64,000 nt of DNA. Source: Burkholderia sp. L27(2015). GTDB taxonomy: Bacteria; Pseudomonadota; Gammaproteobacteria; Burkholderiales; Burkholderiaceae. The notes under the pieces were generated by a model, which had not been told where the DNA came from, searched no databases, and was given only the letters and a program-made list of their open reading frames with translations. The translations under genes were made by a program, and so were the position numbers. The stretch lies in contig NZ_LMUX01000017.1 of the NCBI RefSeq assembly GCF_009765705.1, positions 641,516 to 705,515 of the forward strand, in the 5' to 3' direction. Below, one piece after another: positions 1-9,753 of the stretch; within the stretch, counting starts at the first letter, position 1, and the number at the start of each line of letters is the position of its first letter.

Positions 1-2798
1 TGGCGCGCATCGTCTTCGACCAGCAGTACGCGCTTCATCTTTTGTGTGAATTTTTCTTCGAGCTTGCGAAACACCACGCGCAGTTGCTCGCGCGTCGTCG
101 GCTTGATTGCGTAGCCGACCGCGCCCAGATGCATCGCCGTTTCGGTACGGTCGGCCGCTGACACGACATGCACCGGGATATGCCGGGTGTGCGCCTTTTC
201 CTTCAGTTGCTGCAACACGCTCAGCCCGGAGCGGTCGGGCAGGCGCATGTCGAGCAGGATCGCGTCGGGGCGAAATTGCGCTGCCAAATGCAGGCCGTCC
301 TCGGCGTTGTGCGCAACCAGGCAGTGGTAGCGCATCTCGTGGGCAAGCTCGAAGAGGATCTGCGCGAAATCGGTTTCGTCTTCGATGACCAGAACCGTGC
401 GCGCCGTCGATAGGTCGGCGTCGCGGTCATCCGGAAATGCGGGCACGCCCAGCATGTGCTCGGATGCCGCTGACTCGGCGTGTGCGGCGGCAAGGCCTGT
501 CGGCGTGGCCATAGTCACGCTCGCCAAATTTGAGTGGGCCGCTATTGAAGCCGGAGAGGCCGGGGAGCCTGCGGAAGCCGGGGATGCCACCACGGCAACA
601 CCACCGGCGCTTGCCGCAACGGCGGCCGGCGATGCCGTTTCCGACCAATGCTGCGGCAAGATCAGCGTAAATGTGCTGCCCTCGCCCGGTGCACTGCTCA
701 CAGCGATCGAGCCGCCCAATAGTGCGGCCAAATCGCGCGAGATCGAAAGCCCCAGCCCAGTACCCCCGTAGCGCCGGCTGGTTGTGCCGTCCGCTTGCCG
801 GAACGCTTCGAAAATGATGTCCTGCTGGTCCGACGCGATGCCGATGCCCGAATCCCGAACCGCAAAACTCACGCCATGCGCGCCGCTGTGCCCGATTGTC
901 AGCGCGATCTTGCCCGTCTCGGTAAATTTGATCGCGTTGGAGAGCAGGTTTTTCAAAATCTGCTCCAAGCGCTGGCGATCGGAAAAAATCGACTGCGGCG
1001 CGCCGGCGTCGATCTCCACCGTCAAAGCCAGATTCTTTTGAACCGCGAGCGGCTCGAACGTTAGCCTAATCGAGTCCGCCAGTTTGCCCAGATTCACATC
1101 GTCCGGCGCCAGCTCCAACTTGCCCGCCTCGACTTTGGAAATATCCAGGATGTCGTTGATCAGGTTCAGCAGGTCGTTGCCGGCCGAGTAGATGGTCTGC
1201 GCGAACTTGACCTGCTCGCCACTGAGGTTGCCGGTGGGATTTTCCGATAACAGCTTGGCCAGGATCAGCGAACTGTTCAACGGCGTGCGCAACTCGTGCG
1301 ACATATTGGCCAGGAACTCCGACTTGTATTGGCTCGCGCGCTGCAAGTCACGGGCGCGCTCCTCCAACTCGATCTGGATCTGGTTCAGTGCACTGTTCTT
1401 CTGGTCCAGCGTCACGGCCTGATCGGCCAGTTGCTCGTTGGTTTGTTCCAACTCGGCCTTTTGGTTCTCGAGGCTTACCTGCGATTCCTCGAGAATGCGC
1501 GACTGCGCTTCCAGTTCCTCATTGGCCGTGCGCAGTTCCTCCTGCTGCACCTGCAGTTCCTCGTTGAGCTGCTGGGTCTCGGCGAGTATGTCCTGCAAGC
1601 GTTGGCGATAAAGCGCGCCTTCGATCGAAGCGCCGATGTTATCGGCGACCAGCAACAGGAACTCGATATCGCGATCGGCGATCGGTCGGACAAAACCGAG
1701 TTCCAGCACGCCATTCACCCGCCCATCGCTATCGAGCGGCACCATGACGACGTGCCTCGGCGGCGCTTCGCCCAAGCCGGACGTTACCTTCACGTAGTGT
1801 TCGGGCACGCTGTCCAGGCGGATCAGACGTTTTTCCGCAGCGCTCTGGCCCACCAGGCCTTCGTTGACGGCGAACGACTGATCGACTCGCTCACTCTCCT
1901 GGCTGAATCCATAGGACGCGAAGCGGCGCAACGTACCGTCCGCTTCGCGCACATACATAGCGCCAACCATCACGCCCAGACGCCCGGCCAGGAACTCCAG
2001 TATGGCGCGCCCCAGCGGCATAAGCGCCAGTTGGCCGATGCTCTGGTCAGCCAACTCGCTCTGCCCCGCGCGCAGCCAGCCCTGTTCCGCCAAGGCCTCG
2101 GCATGCTTTCTTTGCTGCTCCAATGCCACGCTGTAGGTCTGTGAAAGGCGCATCAATTCGCGGCGCCCGAACAGTGCCAGCAAACCACTGATCCCCAGGC
2201 TCAGGAGCAGGAACATCGCCACGGTAATGGTAGTGACACTATGCGCGGCGAGGTAACGCTCCTGGCGCAAACGCAACTCGACGTCGAAGAAGTCCCCCAA
2301 CTCGCGTCGGACTTCGTCGGTTTCCACCTTGCCGCGCCCCGACCGAATGGAATCTACGTAGTCGCCATTGTGCCGCCGCAGATTTATCATCTCCTGGGCA
2401 AAAACATCCCATTGATTTTGCAGCGCGCGTATACGTTCGAGCCGCTCGACTTGCGGCGGGTTGTCGCTAACCAGCACCATCAGGTCGGCCAATTGGGTCG
2501 ACAGCTTGGCATGGCCAATGTTGTACGGCGCGAGAAAGGTCTCGTCGCCTGTAATTAGGAAACCGCGCACCCCGGTTTCCTCGTCGCTGGCTAATTTGCT
2601 GATTTCGGTTGCGGCGCCGATAACGCGTTCGCTGTGGTCGACCCACGCCAGCACGGATAGCAGATAAAGAATCAAACCGACGAAAACGGCCGCGCTGAAG
2701 AAGCCGAGGATCACTGGGAAAACGATATTGCGTCGCAGAATACGGCGGAAATTCGTCTGATCGTGAATGCTTTGGCCGGTCATTTTTTCCAAACTCAT
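1..2798 (-). CDS. Hybrid sensor histidine kinase (CHASE3-GAF-HisKA-HATPase-REC-REC), partial
   Basis: Membrane-bound hybrid kinase cut by the left edge; about 932 residues are visible and the frame is open throughout. In order: a membrane segment near residues 28-48; a CHASE3-type sensor region (about 50-195, with [12 protein letters not shown]); a second membrane segment (about 200-222); a GAF-like region (about 250-400); a Glu/Gln-rich coiled coil; the phosphorylation box NMSHELR (His about 501); a HATPase with [10 protein letters not shown]; an Ala/Ser-rich linker; a first receiver from about residue 798 ([10 protein letters not shown]); and the start of a second receiver ([11 protein letters not shown]) at the edge. 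Such proteins autophosphorylate on His and pass the phosphate to their receivers. The stimulus cannot be read from sequence. The ATG at 2798 has no clear ribosome site, and another ATG lies five codons inside. Confidence 0.9.
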   Translation of the reverse strand, partial: MSLEKMTGQSIHDQTNFRRILRRNIVFPVILGFFSAAVFVGLILYLLSVLAWVDHSERVIGAATEISKLASDEETGVRGFLITGDETFLAPYNIGHAKLSTQLADLMVLVSDNPPQVERLERIRALQNQWDVFAQEMINLRRHNGDYVDSIRSGRGKVETDEVRRELGDFFDVELRLRQERYLAAHSVTTITVAMFLLLSLGISGLLALFGRRELMRLSQTYSVALEQQRKHAEALAEQGWLRAGQSELADQSIGQLALMPLGRAILEFLAGRLGVMVGAMYVREADGTLRRFASYGFSQESERVDQSFAVNEGLVGQSAAEKRLIRLDSVPEHYVKVTSGLGEAPPRHVVMVPLDSDGRVNGVLELGFVRPIADRDIEFLLLVADNIGASIEGALYRQRLQDILAETQQLNEELQVQQEELRTANEELEAQSRILEESQVSLENQKAELEQTNEQLADQAVTLDQKNSALNQIQIELEERARDLQRASQYKSEFLANMSHELRTPLNSSLILAKLLSENPTGNLSGEQVKFAQTIYSAGNDLLNLINDILDISKVEAGKLELAPDDVNLGKLADSIRLTFEPLAVQKNLALTVEIDAGAPQSIFSDRQRLEQILKNLLSNAIKFTETGKIALTIGHSGAHGVSFAVRDSGIGIASDQQDIIFEAFRQADGTTSRRYGGTGLGLSISRDLAALLGGSIAVSSAPGEGSTFTLILPQHWSETASPAAVAASAGGVAVVASPASAGSPASPASIAAHSNLASVTMATPTGLAAAHAESAASEHMLGVPAFPDDRDADLSTARTVLVIEDETDFAQILFELAHEMRYHCLVAHNAEDGLHLAAQFRPDAILLDMRLPDRSGLSVLQQLKEKAHTRHIPVHVVSAADRTETAMHLGAVGYAIKPTTREQLRVVFRKLEEKFTQKMKRVLLVEDDAR

Positions 2799-2994
2799 TA
2801 GGGCAGCAATGGCGAAATTTTTGGCTTGGGGCTAGTTTTTGCTTCTTTGCTCTCGTTTTTGGCTTTCTTCCTTGGCGCCCTTCCTTAGCTTCCGTCTCCT
2901 GCAGCGCGCCAGCTTACAGGAACCGCATCATAACCGTGCCTGATTTAAAACCGGGCGAAAACATTTGCCCGCTCATTTGCCCGATACAAAGCAC

Positions 2995-3031
2995 GCCCAG
3001 CCCGAGATCGATTGAGAATCTCGGGCTGGGC
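2995..3031 (-). terminator. Strong hairpin downstream of the luciferase-like gene
   Basis: Perfect 14-bp inverted repeat (2995-3008 and 3018-3031, arm GCCCAGCCCGAGAT) with a 9-nt loop. It lies about 200 bp past the stop of the leftward oxidoreductase gene and upstream of the kinase gene. No clear U-run follows on either strand, so intrinsic termination is possible but not certain. Confidence 0.45.
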
Positions 3032-3036
3032 GATTT

Positions 3037-3108
3037 AAATGCGATTCGGTAATTAATACCGATATCTACGGTGAAAATATAAATGCGCTTCGGTAATTAC
3101 TACCGAAT
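3037..3108. repeat. Two 44-bp-spaced copies of a palindrome-bearing repeat
   Basis: The sequence AAATGCG(A/C)TTCGGTAATTA occurs at 3037 and again at 3081, exactly 44 bp apart. Each copy contains the dyad TCGGTA-N5-TACCGA (3046-3062 and 3090-3106). The repeats lie in the 429-bp gap between the end of the oxidoreductase gene and the start of the hybrid kinase, about 250-310 bp upstream of the kinase start. They look like paired operator sites. No other gene-like content is visible in this gap. Confidence 0.6.
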
Positions 3109-3227
3109 CGACGAGTGAAGATATATTTGACTGTGAAAAACGATTTAGTTCGAAGTGGGCGCTTTATTTTGCGCTTTATCTTGCGCTCTCTCTTGTTGCC
3201 TCAGGTCACGGCCACAACCTCCGCCTC

Positions 3228-4232
3228 TCACGCCGCGGGCGTTTTTCGCGCCAACGCATCTCGCGCTTGCGCAACGATGTCAAACGAGTGCAGCCGCGCC
3301 GAATGGTCGTAAATTTGCGCGGTCACCATCAATTCGTCCGCGCCGGTGCGCTCGATCACTTCCGCCAACCCTTGTTCCACAGTCTCGGGCGAGCCCACTA
3401 CAGAAAACGCCAGCGCCTGCGCAACGCCTGCACGCTCCATTTCCGATATCTCCAGATGCTCGACCGGTGGCTGCAACAGGCCCGGTATGCCGCGCCGTAA
3501 ATTGACGAATTGCTGCTGCAGCGACGTGAATAGCCGGTGTGCCTGAGCATCGGTATCGGCCGCAAACACGTTCACTCCGACCATTGCATGCGGCTTTTCA
3601 AGCTGAGCCGAAGGCTGGAACCGCGTGCGGTACACGTGCAGCGCGGACATCAATTGATCCGGCGCGAAATGAGAGGCGAACGCGAACGGCAAGCCTAGCG
3701 CCGCCGCCAACTGCGCGCTGAACAGGCTGGAGCCGAGCAGCCAGATCGGCACCCGCAACCCGGCTCCCGGCACCGCGCGTATGTGTTGCCCCGGCTCGAC
3801 CTCGCCAAACAGCCGCTGCAATTCGAGCACATCCTCCGGAAACGATTCGGCGCTTGCCTGCAAGTCACGGCGCAATGCGCGCGCCGTAGCTTGGTCGGTG
3901 CCGGGCGCGCGGCCCAGGCCGAGGTCGATGCGCCCCGGAAATAGCGAGGCCAGCGTGCCGAACTGTTCCGCAATCACCAGCGGAGCATGGTTGGGCAGCA
4001 TCACCCCACCGGAGCCGACGCGGATGGTGGACGTGCCGGCGGCCACATGACCGATGACGACCGAGGTCGCGGCGCTGGCGATACCCGGCATGTTGTGATG
4101 CTCCGCCAGCCAGTAGCGGCAATAACCGAGCCGCTCGGCATGCTGGGCCAGATCGCGCGTATTGTGTAAGGCCTGGGCGGCGGTAGCGCCTACAGGAACC
4201 GGGCAGAGGTCTAATACAGAAAATGGAATCAT
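3228..4232 (-). CDS. LLM-class flavin-dependent oxidoreductase (YhbW-like)
   Basis: Protein of 334 residues with the bacterial luciferase-like TIM-barrel fold. The family uses reduced flavin to oxidise small organic substrates; the substrate here is unknown. Diagnostic stretches are [12 protein letters not shown] near the N-terminus and [15 protein letters not shown] in the middle, as in the single-component YhbW group. The start was placed at 4232 (MIPFSVLD) because family alignment begins there and CAGG lies about 8 nt upstream. The frame stays open for another 69 codons through a tandem repeat, which is probably non-coding. The gene stands alone and is transcribed away from zwf. Confidence 0.85.
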   Translation of the reverse strand: MIPFSVLDLCPVPVGATAAQALHNTRDLAQHAERLGYCRYWLAEHHNMPGIASAATSVVIGHVAAGTSTIRVGSGGVMLPNHAPLVIAEQFGTLASLFPGRIDLGLGRAPGTDQATARALRRDLQASAESFPEDVLELQRLFGEVEPGQHIRAVPGAGLRVPIWLLGSSLFSAQLAAALGLPFAFASHFAPDQLMSALHVYRTRFQPSAQLEKPHAMVGVNVFAADTDAQAHRLFTSLQQQFVNLRRGIPGLLQPPVEHLEISEMERAGVAQALAFSVVGSPETVEQGLAEVIERTGADELMVTAQIYDHSARLHSFDIVAQARDALARKTPAA

Positions 4233-4245
4233 CGGTAACCTGAGT

Positions 4246-4374
4246 GCAATGAGCTGAGCGCGAGGAGCTGAGTAATAAAGCTCAATGCACGGAGCTAAAT
4301 GCGCGGAGTTGAATGCGGAGCTGGATGCGCCGAGCCGAATGAGCCGAGCTGAGGGCGCCGAGCTCAGTGCCTGA
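4246..4374. repeat. Degenerate 13-14 bp tandem repeat
   Basis: About seven to nine imperfect units resembling ATGCGCGGAGCTGA run from 4246 to 4374, just upstream of the oxidoreductase start. They keep a reading frame open on the minus strand but give a low-complexity peptide, so I take them as non-coding minisatellite-like DNA. Similar degenerate short repeats occur at 26202, 30263, 36488 and 39299. Confidence 0.7.
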
Positions 4375-4536
4375 GAAAACTCCGATTGTGCCCGAGTGCG
4401 GAGATCGCCGCTGGCGACGCCCAAGCTACCCAAACGCATTCCGGATAGCGCAAAATGCCCCCGATGATCGCATCTGACTTAGTCCCGGGTTACCATCGGT
4501 GTTCCGGGTTTCGCCTACTTAACGAGCATCGACCAC

Positions 4537-6012
4537 ATGACGAATTCAACTGCATCGGCGCCTTCAGAGTCGCCACTCGACATGATCATCTTCGGCGGCG
4601 GCGGCGATCTTGCCGCCCGCAAGCTGCTGCCCGCACTTTATATGGCCCACTTGCATGGCAACTTGCCGCCGCAGACCAAAATCCTCGCGGTGGGCCGGCA
4701 AGACTGGTCGCGCGATGAATACCTCGGTTTCATGCAAACGCAGTCGCGCCCATTCGTCGAGGCGGCGGCGCTCGAACCCCAAGCGTGGGAAAGCTTTCTC
4801 GCTCTGTTCGAGTACGTGCGGATCGATGTGACCTCGCCAGCCGATTTCGCGCGCTTGGCGGCCGCGTCCCGGCCTCAGGTGCTACGCGTTTTCTATCTTG
4901 CCACCGCGCCCGACCTGTTCACGACCATCTGCGATAGCCTCGCCGAAGCCGGCCTGATCGACGAGCAATCGCGCGTGGTGCTGGAAAAGCCGCTCGGCCA
5001 CGATCTGGCATCGGCACAAGCGATCAACGTAGCGGTAGGCAGGCATTTTGCGGAGCGGCAGATCTATCGCATCGACCACTATCTGGGCAAGGAAACCGTC
5101 CAGAATTTGATGGTGCTGCGCTTTGGCAACGCGATCTTCGGGCCGCTGTGGCAAGCGCCCTATATCAAGAGCGTGCAAATTACAGTGGCGGAATCGGTCG
5201 GTGTGGGCAGTCGAGCGGGGTTTTACGACCAAACCGGGGCCATGCGCGATATGGTCCAGAATCATTTGCTGCAACTGCTGTGCATCGTCGCGATGGAGCC
5301 ACCGGTTTCGCTCGATCCGGACGCCGTACGCGATGAAAAACTCAAGGTATTGCGCTCGTTGCGTACGATGTCGCTGGCGGATATCACACGCGACACCGTA
5401 CGCGGTCAATACTCAGCCGGGGCCGTCGCGGGCGAAGCGGTCAAGGGGTATCTCGAGGAAGCCAAGGTTCCGCCTCACAGCAACACGGAGACCTTCGTCG
5501 CGCTGCGCGCGCAGATCAACAACTGGCGCTGGGCCAACGTGCCGTTTTTCCTGCGCACCGGAAAACGGATGCAAAACCGGCTCTCCGAAATCGTGATCGA
5601 ATTCGCCGACCTGCCGTTTTCGATTATTCCATGCGGCCCGCACAATTGCTCCAACCGGCTCGTTATCCAGTTGCAGCCCGAGGAATCGATCAGCTTGCAG
5701 ATGATGGCGAAAGAACCCGGCAGCGGCATGCATATGCGCCCCGTCAACCTGTGCCTGGACCTGCAGCGCGCCTTCACGACGCGGCGTGCCGAAGCCTATG
5801 AGCGCTTGTTGATCGACGTGATACGCGGACGCCTGACGCACTTCATGCGCCGCGACGAACTGGAAGCGGCATGGACCTGGGTGGAACCGATACTGGAAGG
5901 CTGGAAAGAACTGCGCGACCCGCCTCGTCATTACAATGCCGGCACGTTCGGCCCGGCGGCCGCGACGGCGCTCATGGGTCGGGAAGGTTTGGTGTGGTCT
6001 GAGGAAGCTTGA
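4537..6012 (+). CDS. zwf: Glucose-6-phosphate dehydrogenase
   Basis: Cytoplasmic enzyme that oxidises glucose-6-phosphate to 6-phosphogluconolactone with NAD(P)+, feeding the Entner-Doudoroff and pentose phosphate routes. The 491 residues match the family length. The N-terminal dinucleotide site reads FGGGGDLAARKLLPALY (about 19-35), and the active-site signature RIDHYLGKE is at about 177-185 with its substrate-binding His and Lys. No pgl, glk or hexR is adjacent, unlike many proteobacterial loci. The stop lies 4 bp from the convergent DUF296-type gene. No clear Shine-Dalgarno precedes the ATG at 4537. Confidence 0.95.
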   Translation: MTNSTASAPSESPLDMIIFGGGGDLAARKLLPALYMAHLHGNLPPQTKILAVGRQDWSRDEYLGFMQTQSRPFVEAAALEPQAWESFLALFEYVRIDVTSPADFARLAAASRPQVLRVFYLATAPDLFTTICDSLAEAGLIDEQSRVVLEKPLGHDLASAQAINVAVGRHFAERQIYRIDHYLGKETVQNLMVLRFGNAIFGPLWQAPYIKSVQITVAESVGVGSRAGFYDQTGAMRDMVQNHLLQLLCIVAMEPPVSLDPDAVRDEKLKVLRSLRTMSLADITRDTVRGQYSAGAVAGEAVKGYLEEAKVPPHSNTETFVALRAQINNWRWANVPFFLRTGKRMQNRLSEIVIEFADLPFSIIPCGPHNCSNRLVIQLQPEESISLQMMAKEPGSGMHMRPVNLCLDLQRAFTTRRAEAYERLLIDVIRGRLTHFMRRDELEAAWTWVEPILEGWKELRDPPRHYNAGTFGPAAATALMGREGLVWSEEA

Positions 6013-6016
6013 GAGG

Positions 6017-6895
6017 TCAGGCCAGTACTTCCAACACGATCTCGGCCGTGATCAGAATGGGATTGGCGCCGCGCATGAGGCGGCCCGCCGCCACTTCCCC
6101 CTTATGATCGACCAGCTCGACATCCAGCGTGGCATGTGTTGCACCGTGCGATCGGACAGCGATGGTTCCGGTGCAGATCAACATTTCGGTGACTTCCGAT
6201 GTCACGCTGCTGCCGTCTTCGAAAATCGCGCCGATGATGCTCGCCACGCCGCCCCGTACTACGGCCGCGGAAATCCCCTCGCTGCGGCAAAAGTCCTCCA
6301 GCGCCGTGCAGATGTCCTGATTAGGCAATAGACGTAGGGCAAAGCAGCGCTTCGATCGGGGTCGGTCGGAAATTGGCAAGGTCGACGGCTGCGCCACCGG
6401 CCCAAACAAGGTGAAATTGGTTTCCGCATCGGGATGCGCTTCGAAGCCAACACCGTCCAGCGACCAGATCCGTGCTTTGATCGGCTCGGCCACAATAGCT
6501 TCCGTCGTCAGCAGATGGCCGCCACGTGCCGTGCCGTGCTGCGACCAGATGGCGTGGCAGTGCAACAGCGGGCTGCCGTCACGTATGCCGAAGGTGCCGC
6601 GCGCGGCCTTGAGCGCGCTGACGCCGTCACCACTGAAGGGCTGGCTATAGAACGCTGCGTGCTCCGGCGTTTCCGAATAGGCCGGCAGGAAATAGCTAAA
6701 AGGCCCCAGCGCGCCGCCTTTCAGGTCCACCGCCGCACTGCTGCAACCGAATGCGGCAAGCGGTCGACGCACGGCCTCCAGCAAGGTCAAGCCCGGCTCC
6801 AGCAAGACTTCCAATGAGCTGCAACGGCCTTCGACGGCTTGAACTCTCCGTGCCGCAGGCGGCCCCGGTTGCTTGACACTGCGTGCAACGTCCAT
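6017..6895 (-). CDS. PPC/DUF296-domain protein, apparently duplicated domain
   Basis: Protein of 292 residues. The C-terminal half (LLPNQDICTALEDFCRSEG, then AAVVRGGVASIIGAIFEDG) fits the PPC/DUF296 fold, named after plant and prokaryote conserved proteins. The N-terminal half has a related pattern (LEPGLTLLEAVRRPLAAFG, then AAVDLKGGALGPFSYFLP), suggesting an internal duplication. Its molecular role is not known, and bacterial members are not necessarily DNA-binding. The start at 6895 is chosen because GAGGTGA sits 7 nt upstream; the frame remains open for 27 more codons without a better site. The 255-bp region upstream is shared with the divergent gene at 7151. Confidence 0.7.
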   Translation of the reverse strand: MDVARSVKQPGPPAARRVQAVEGRCSSLEVLLEPGLTLLEAVRRPLAAFGCSSAAVDLKGGALGPFSYFLPAYSETPEHAAFYSQPFSGDGVSALKAARGTFGIRDGSPLLHCHAIWSQHGTARGGHLLTTEAIVAEPIKARIWSLDGVGFEAHPDAETNFTLFGPVAQPSTLPISDRPRSKRCFALRLLPNQDICTALEDFCRSEGISAAVVRGGVASIIGAIFEDGSSVTSEVTEMLICTGTIAVRSHGATHATLDVELVDHKGEVAAGRLMRGANPILITAEIVLEVLA

Positions 6896-7041
6896 GACGC
6901 GATCACCTCGATGGAATGGCTGCCGGCAACCCACGGCCAGCATGCTCGTCGCATATAGTGCCATCCCAGGCCCCAACGTGCACAGTGGGGAAAGCCTGTG
7001 TCTTCGAACTAACGATGCCGAACTCGGTCGAACCGGATCGA

Positions 7042-7065
7042 TTCGATTTTCGCGGTGGCTCTTCG
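7042..7065 (+). promoter_or_regulatory. Possible hrpII/PIP-type box (TTCG-N16-TTCG)
   Basis: TTCG at 7042-7045 and TTCG at 7062-7065 are separated by exactly 16 bases, the layout bound by HrpB/HrpX-type AraC regulators of type III secretion in Ralstonia, Xanthomonas and some Burkholderia. It lies 86 bp before the GTG of the unknown protein at 7151. The expected downstream -10 element (YANNRT about 30 bp on) is not convincing. One or two such pairs are expected by chance in a window this size. Confidence 0.3.
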
Positions 7066-7150
7066 GGATCGCTCTTCAAAACCGCTCTCTTGAGGCCACA
7101 CACGTGGTGCACGCAGAGAGTCGAAAATCGCTCCGTTTCAAGGAGTTAGC

Positions 7151-8113
7151 GTGGAAATAAGCCCGATTTCGTCCAATGATGCTTTGACCCGTCTGCCGGC
7201 ACCGCAACCGTTGCAGCAGGCCACGAGCGTGAGCGCCGCTGCGTCGGCGGCTGCGAGCCAGACAAACGCCGCCATAGCGCAAACGAACGCGATCTCGGCC
7301 ACGCGGATTGCCGATCTCACGCACGACAACGCGCTATTGAAAGCCATTGAGCAAACGCTCGTGCAATTCAATTTGGCCGAGCGTATCCCCGGGATTTCGG
7401 CAAGCTCACAGACCGACGCCACGACCGGTGACTCCGGCATTCCGACTACCGCGCTTGCGACAGGTACCACGCCTTTGTTCACCGACGCGACGCCATTCAC
7501 GACGGCCGTGGATGCTGCGGGGGCGACATCCGACGCCACCTCATCGAGCGCTTCATTGGTCGCCTCGCTGGTCACCTCCTTAGCCAACCCGTCGACCACC
7601 TCGTCCACCGCATTACCGACGGCCTCCGCCCAGCAGACCAACCTCACGGTAGCCAGTACGCAACTCACTCCTATAGCCGCCGAAGCGGTCATGGCGCTCG
7701 CGGGCGCGCTGTACCAAGCCGTGTCGCCGATAACGTACACCCATGTCAGCTCGCTCGAAACCATTACGACCGATGCTGTGCGCAGCGTCAATCCACCGGC
7801 CGCCATCGACCCGAGCATGACGGCATTTCGAGGCGGCTACGACCAAACAGGTTTCAAGCTCGCCTCTTTGGCCCACCAGGCGAACGGGCCGATCGATTCG
7901 ACAGTGGCCAGCAACGACGCGCTTGCGACTTTGCGGGCCAATTACCAGAACCTGCTCGCCACCGCATCAGGTCCGGCCAGCAACCAGGCAGCGTATGCCG
8001 GCGCGCCCACACTGCAAGCATTCTTGCAGACCTTGATGCGCAACTTTAGCCCGGGCTTCACTGCCACGCCGGGCGTCAGCGCTGTGGGTAACCTGATCGA
8101 GACCACCGCCTGA
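7151..8113 (+). CDS. Ala/Ser/Thr-rich protein of unknown function
   Basis: Protein of 320 residues that I do not recognise. It starts with GTG at 7151, fixed by AAGGAG six nucleotides upstream. There is no signal peptide or membrane segment. The N-terminus is rich in Ser, Pro and Ala (MEISPISSNDALTRLPAPQP). Residues about 90-200 are low-complexity Ala/Ser/Thr, and the C-terminal third has more ordered-looking stretches (TAFRGGYDQTGFKLASLAHQ and LQAFLQTLMRNF). There is no Cys. The composition and the possible hrpII box upstream would fit a secreted protein, but no type III apparatus is in the window, so this is only an idea. It converges on the flavin-reductase-fold gene, 22 bp away. Confidence 0.65.
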   Translation: MEISPISSNDALTRLPAPQPLQQATSVSAAASAAASQTNAAIAQTNAISATRIADLTHDNALLKAIEQTLVQFNLAERIPGISASSQTDATTGDSGIPTTALATGTTPLFTDATPFTTAVDAAGATSDATSSSASLVASLVTSLANPSTTSSTALPTASAQQTNLTVASTQLTPIAAEAVMALAGALYQAVSPITYTHVSSLETITTDAVRSVNPPAAIDPSMTAFRGGYDQTGFKLASLAHQANGPIDSTVASNDALATLRANYQNLLATASGPASNQAAYAGAPTLQAFLQTLMRNFSPGFTATPGVSAVGNLIETTA

Positions 8114-8135
8114 GTCTCATCACGTTGTCGCGTTT

Positions 8136-8768
8136 TTATACTTGGGGGTAGGACGGCCGCCTCATGCGAAACAGCGTATCGGCTGTGATCTCGAAGTAAT
8201 CCGCCGGCCCCCCGCCTCGCAGGATAGGCTGTGCCGCCGCAGTATCGTAGATGCCGTCTTTGAGCAGACTCTTGGCGATATGCACGCCAACCACTTCGCC
8301 GAGCACCAGCCACGTATTGACTTCGGCGCCGCTGGCACTTTGCAGCTTTATGATCTGGGTACAGCGGCATTCGAACGCAACCGGGCTCTCCGCCACACGT
8401 GGCACATTCACAATACGCCCAGGCTCCGGCGTCAGGCCCGCCAGCGCAAACTCATCGATCTCGGGTGGGGCCGCGGCGCAACTGCGATTCATCGCTTCGG
8501 CCAACGGACGGGTCGCTAGATTCCAGACGAATTCGCCAGTCTCTTCGACATTGGTCACGCTATCCTTACGGCCGACGCTGGAAAAACCGATGATAGGCGG
8601 CGTGTAATTAAATCCGTTGAAAAAACTGTAGGGCGCCAAGTTCAACACGCCCGCACCTGAACGCGAAGCGATCCAGCCGATCGGACGCGGACCAACAATG
8701 GCATTGAACGGATCGTGCGGCAGGCCGTGCCCGTTGGCAGGCTCATAAAAATGTTGCTCGTTGGACAT
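8136..8768 (-). CDS. Flavin reductase-like FMN-binding split-barrel protein
   Basis: Protein of 210 residues with the flavin-reductase domain pattern: PFNAIVGPRPIGWIASRS near the N-terminus, then NLAPYSFFNGFNYTPPIIGF and FVWNLATRPLAEAMN. Related proteins bind FMN and reduce flavins or act on small molecules, often as partners of monooxygenases. The start at 8768 (MSNEQHFYEP) is preceded by AGGTAAGCGAC. It is co-directional with the thioesterase upstream (62 bp gap) and could share its transcript. Confidence 0.85.
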   Translation of the reverse strand: MSNEQHFYEPANGHGLPHDPFNAIVGPRPIGWIASRSGAGVLNLAPYSFFNGFNYTPPIIGFSSVGRKDSVTNVEETGEFVWNLATRPLAEAMNRSCAAAPPEIDEFALAGLTPEPGRIVNVPRVAESPVAFECRCTQIIKLQSASGAEVNTWLVLGEVVGVHIAKSLLKDGIYDTAAAQPILRGGGPADYFEITADTLFRMRRPSYPQV

Positions 8769-8830
8769 GTCGCTTACCTGATGATGCGCTCGCACGCGAG
8801 CGCAATGAATTGCGGAGGACGTGCCATGCG

Positions 8831-9412
8831 CTACTTCGGCGGCGGGTCGGCCTGCTTAGCTTTCGTCGCTGGAAAATCGAAAACCAGGCACGTCGTGGTC
8901 GCATGGGCATAGAGTTTGCCATCAGGGCCTACCAGCCGCGCTTGCGCAGTGGCAACCTGGCCACCCACGTGAATCACGCTGCCTTCGGCCCGCACTAGCG
9001 GCACGGCCTTGGTCAGCGCACGGATCATGTTCACCTTCAGCTCCAGCGTCGTATAACTTTTTCCGGCCGGCAACGCCGAGTGAACCGCACAACCCACCGC
9101 CGAATCGAGCATGGCCGCGAACCACCCGCCATGAACGGTCCCTAGCGGATTGTAAAAGCGCTCGGACGGACGTCCCTGAAAAACCGCCTTGCCTTTTTCG
9201 ACGTGTACCGCGATGAAATCCATCGTGTCGCCGATCGGCGGAAACGGCAATTCGCCGGCAAAGATGCCCTCGAAGACTTCCAGGCCCGATTTGCCGGCTA
9301 CCTGCTCATACCGGGCAACGCCGGGTCCCGACTGGCCGCCGCTCGCATTGCGCGCCCGAACGGCAGCCTCCTCGGCCTCCCATCGCTGGCTTGCGTCCGC
9401 TGCTGATTCCAT
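8831..9412 (-). CDS. PaaI-family hot-dog thioesterase
   Basis: Protein of 193 residues with a single hot-dog domain. The key stretch is NPLGTVHGGWFAAMLDSAVG (about 87-106), the PaaI/YbgC-like active-site helix, and it is followed by the expected strand pattern KVNMIRALTK and the core HVGGQVATAQARLVGPDG. Members hydrolyse acyl-CoA thioesters; the acyl group is unknown. The N-terminal 40 residues are polar and Ala-rich, longer than the minimal domain. GGAGAGGAAG directly precedes the ATG at 9412. Confidence 0.85.
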   Translation of the reverse strand: MESAADASQRWEAEEAAVRARNASGGQSGPGVARYEQVAGKSGLEVFEGIFAGELPFPPIGDTMDFIAVHVEKGKAVFQGRPSERFYNPLGTVHGGWFAAMLDSAVGCAVHSALPAGKSYTTLELKVNMIRALTKAVPLVRAEGSVIHVGGQVATAQARLVGPDGKLYAHATTTCLVFDFPATKAKQADPPPK

Positions 9413-9753
9413 CTTCCTCTCCGTAATCGATTGAATTCCAAACTCGCCACTGTGACCGCTGATGACTGCTGGCGGCCCTCAGTGCAGTGCGTCCTGCATG
9501 CCGACGCCTCGTGAAACGCTGCGGCCCCAAGCCGCATTCATGATGTCGATCATTGATAGATGCGTCAAGCCTAGGGTCCCGATACCGCGCGAAGACCCGT
9601 AGGCGTTAACCCACACACCCCGCAGCGCCCCGCCCAGCACGCCTGACGGCCCATCTTGAAACGAGACGGAGTCCATCGCTGAACACTGCTTGCGCGCGCT
9701 TCAAGCGATGCGGCACTCTAACGACTTCTAGAACCCAGCCCGCCCCCACGCCC
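9413..9753. other. Intergenic region between divergent thioesterase and HMG-CoA lyase-like genes
   Basis: 341 bp with only out-of-phase open frames lacking protein-like character. It must hold promoters for both flanking genes, but I see no clear operator, repeat or RNA structure. Confidence 0.5.

Noticed and set aside
1296-2144. 282-codon plus-strand open frame
   Set aside because: Antisense to the HisKA/GAF part of the hybrid kinase, whose domains are clear.
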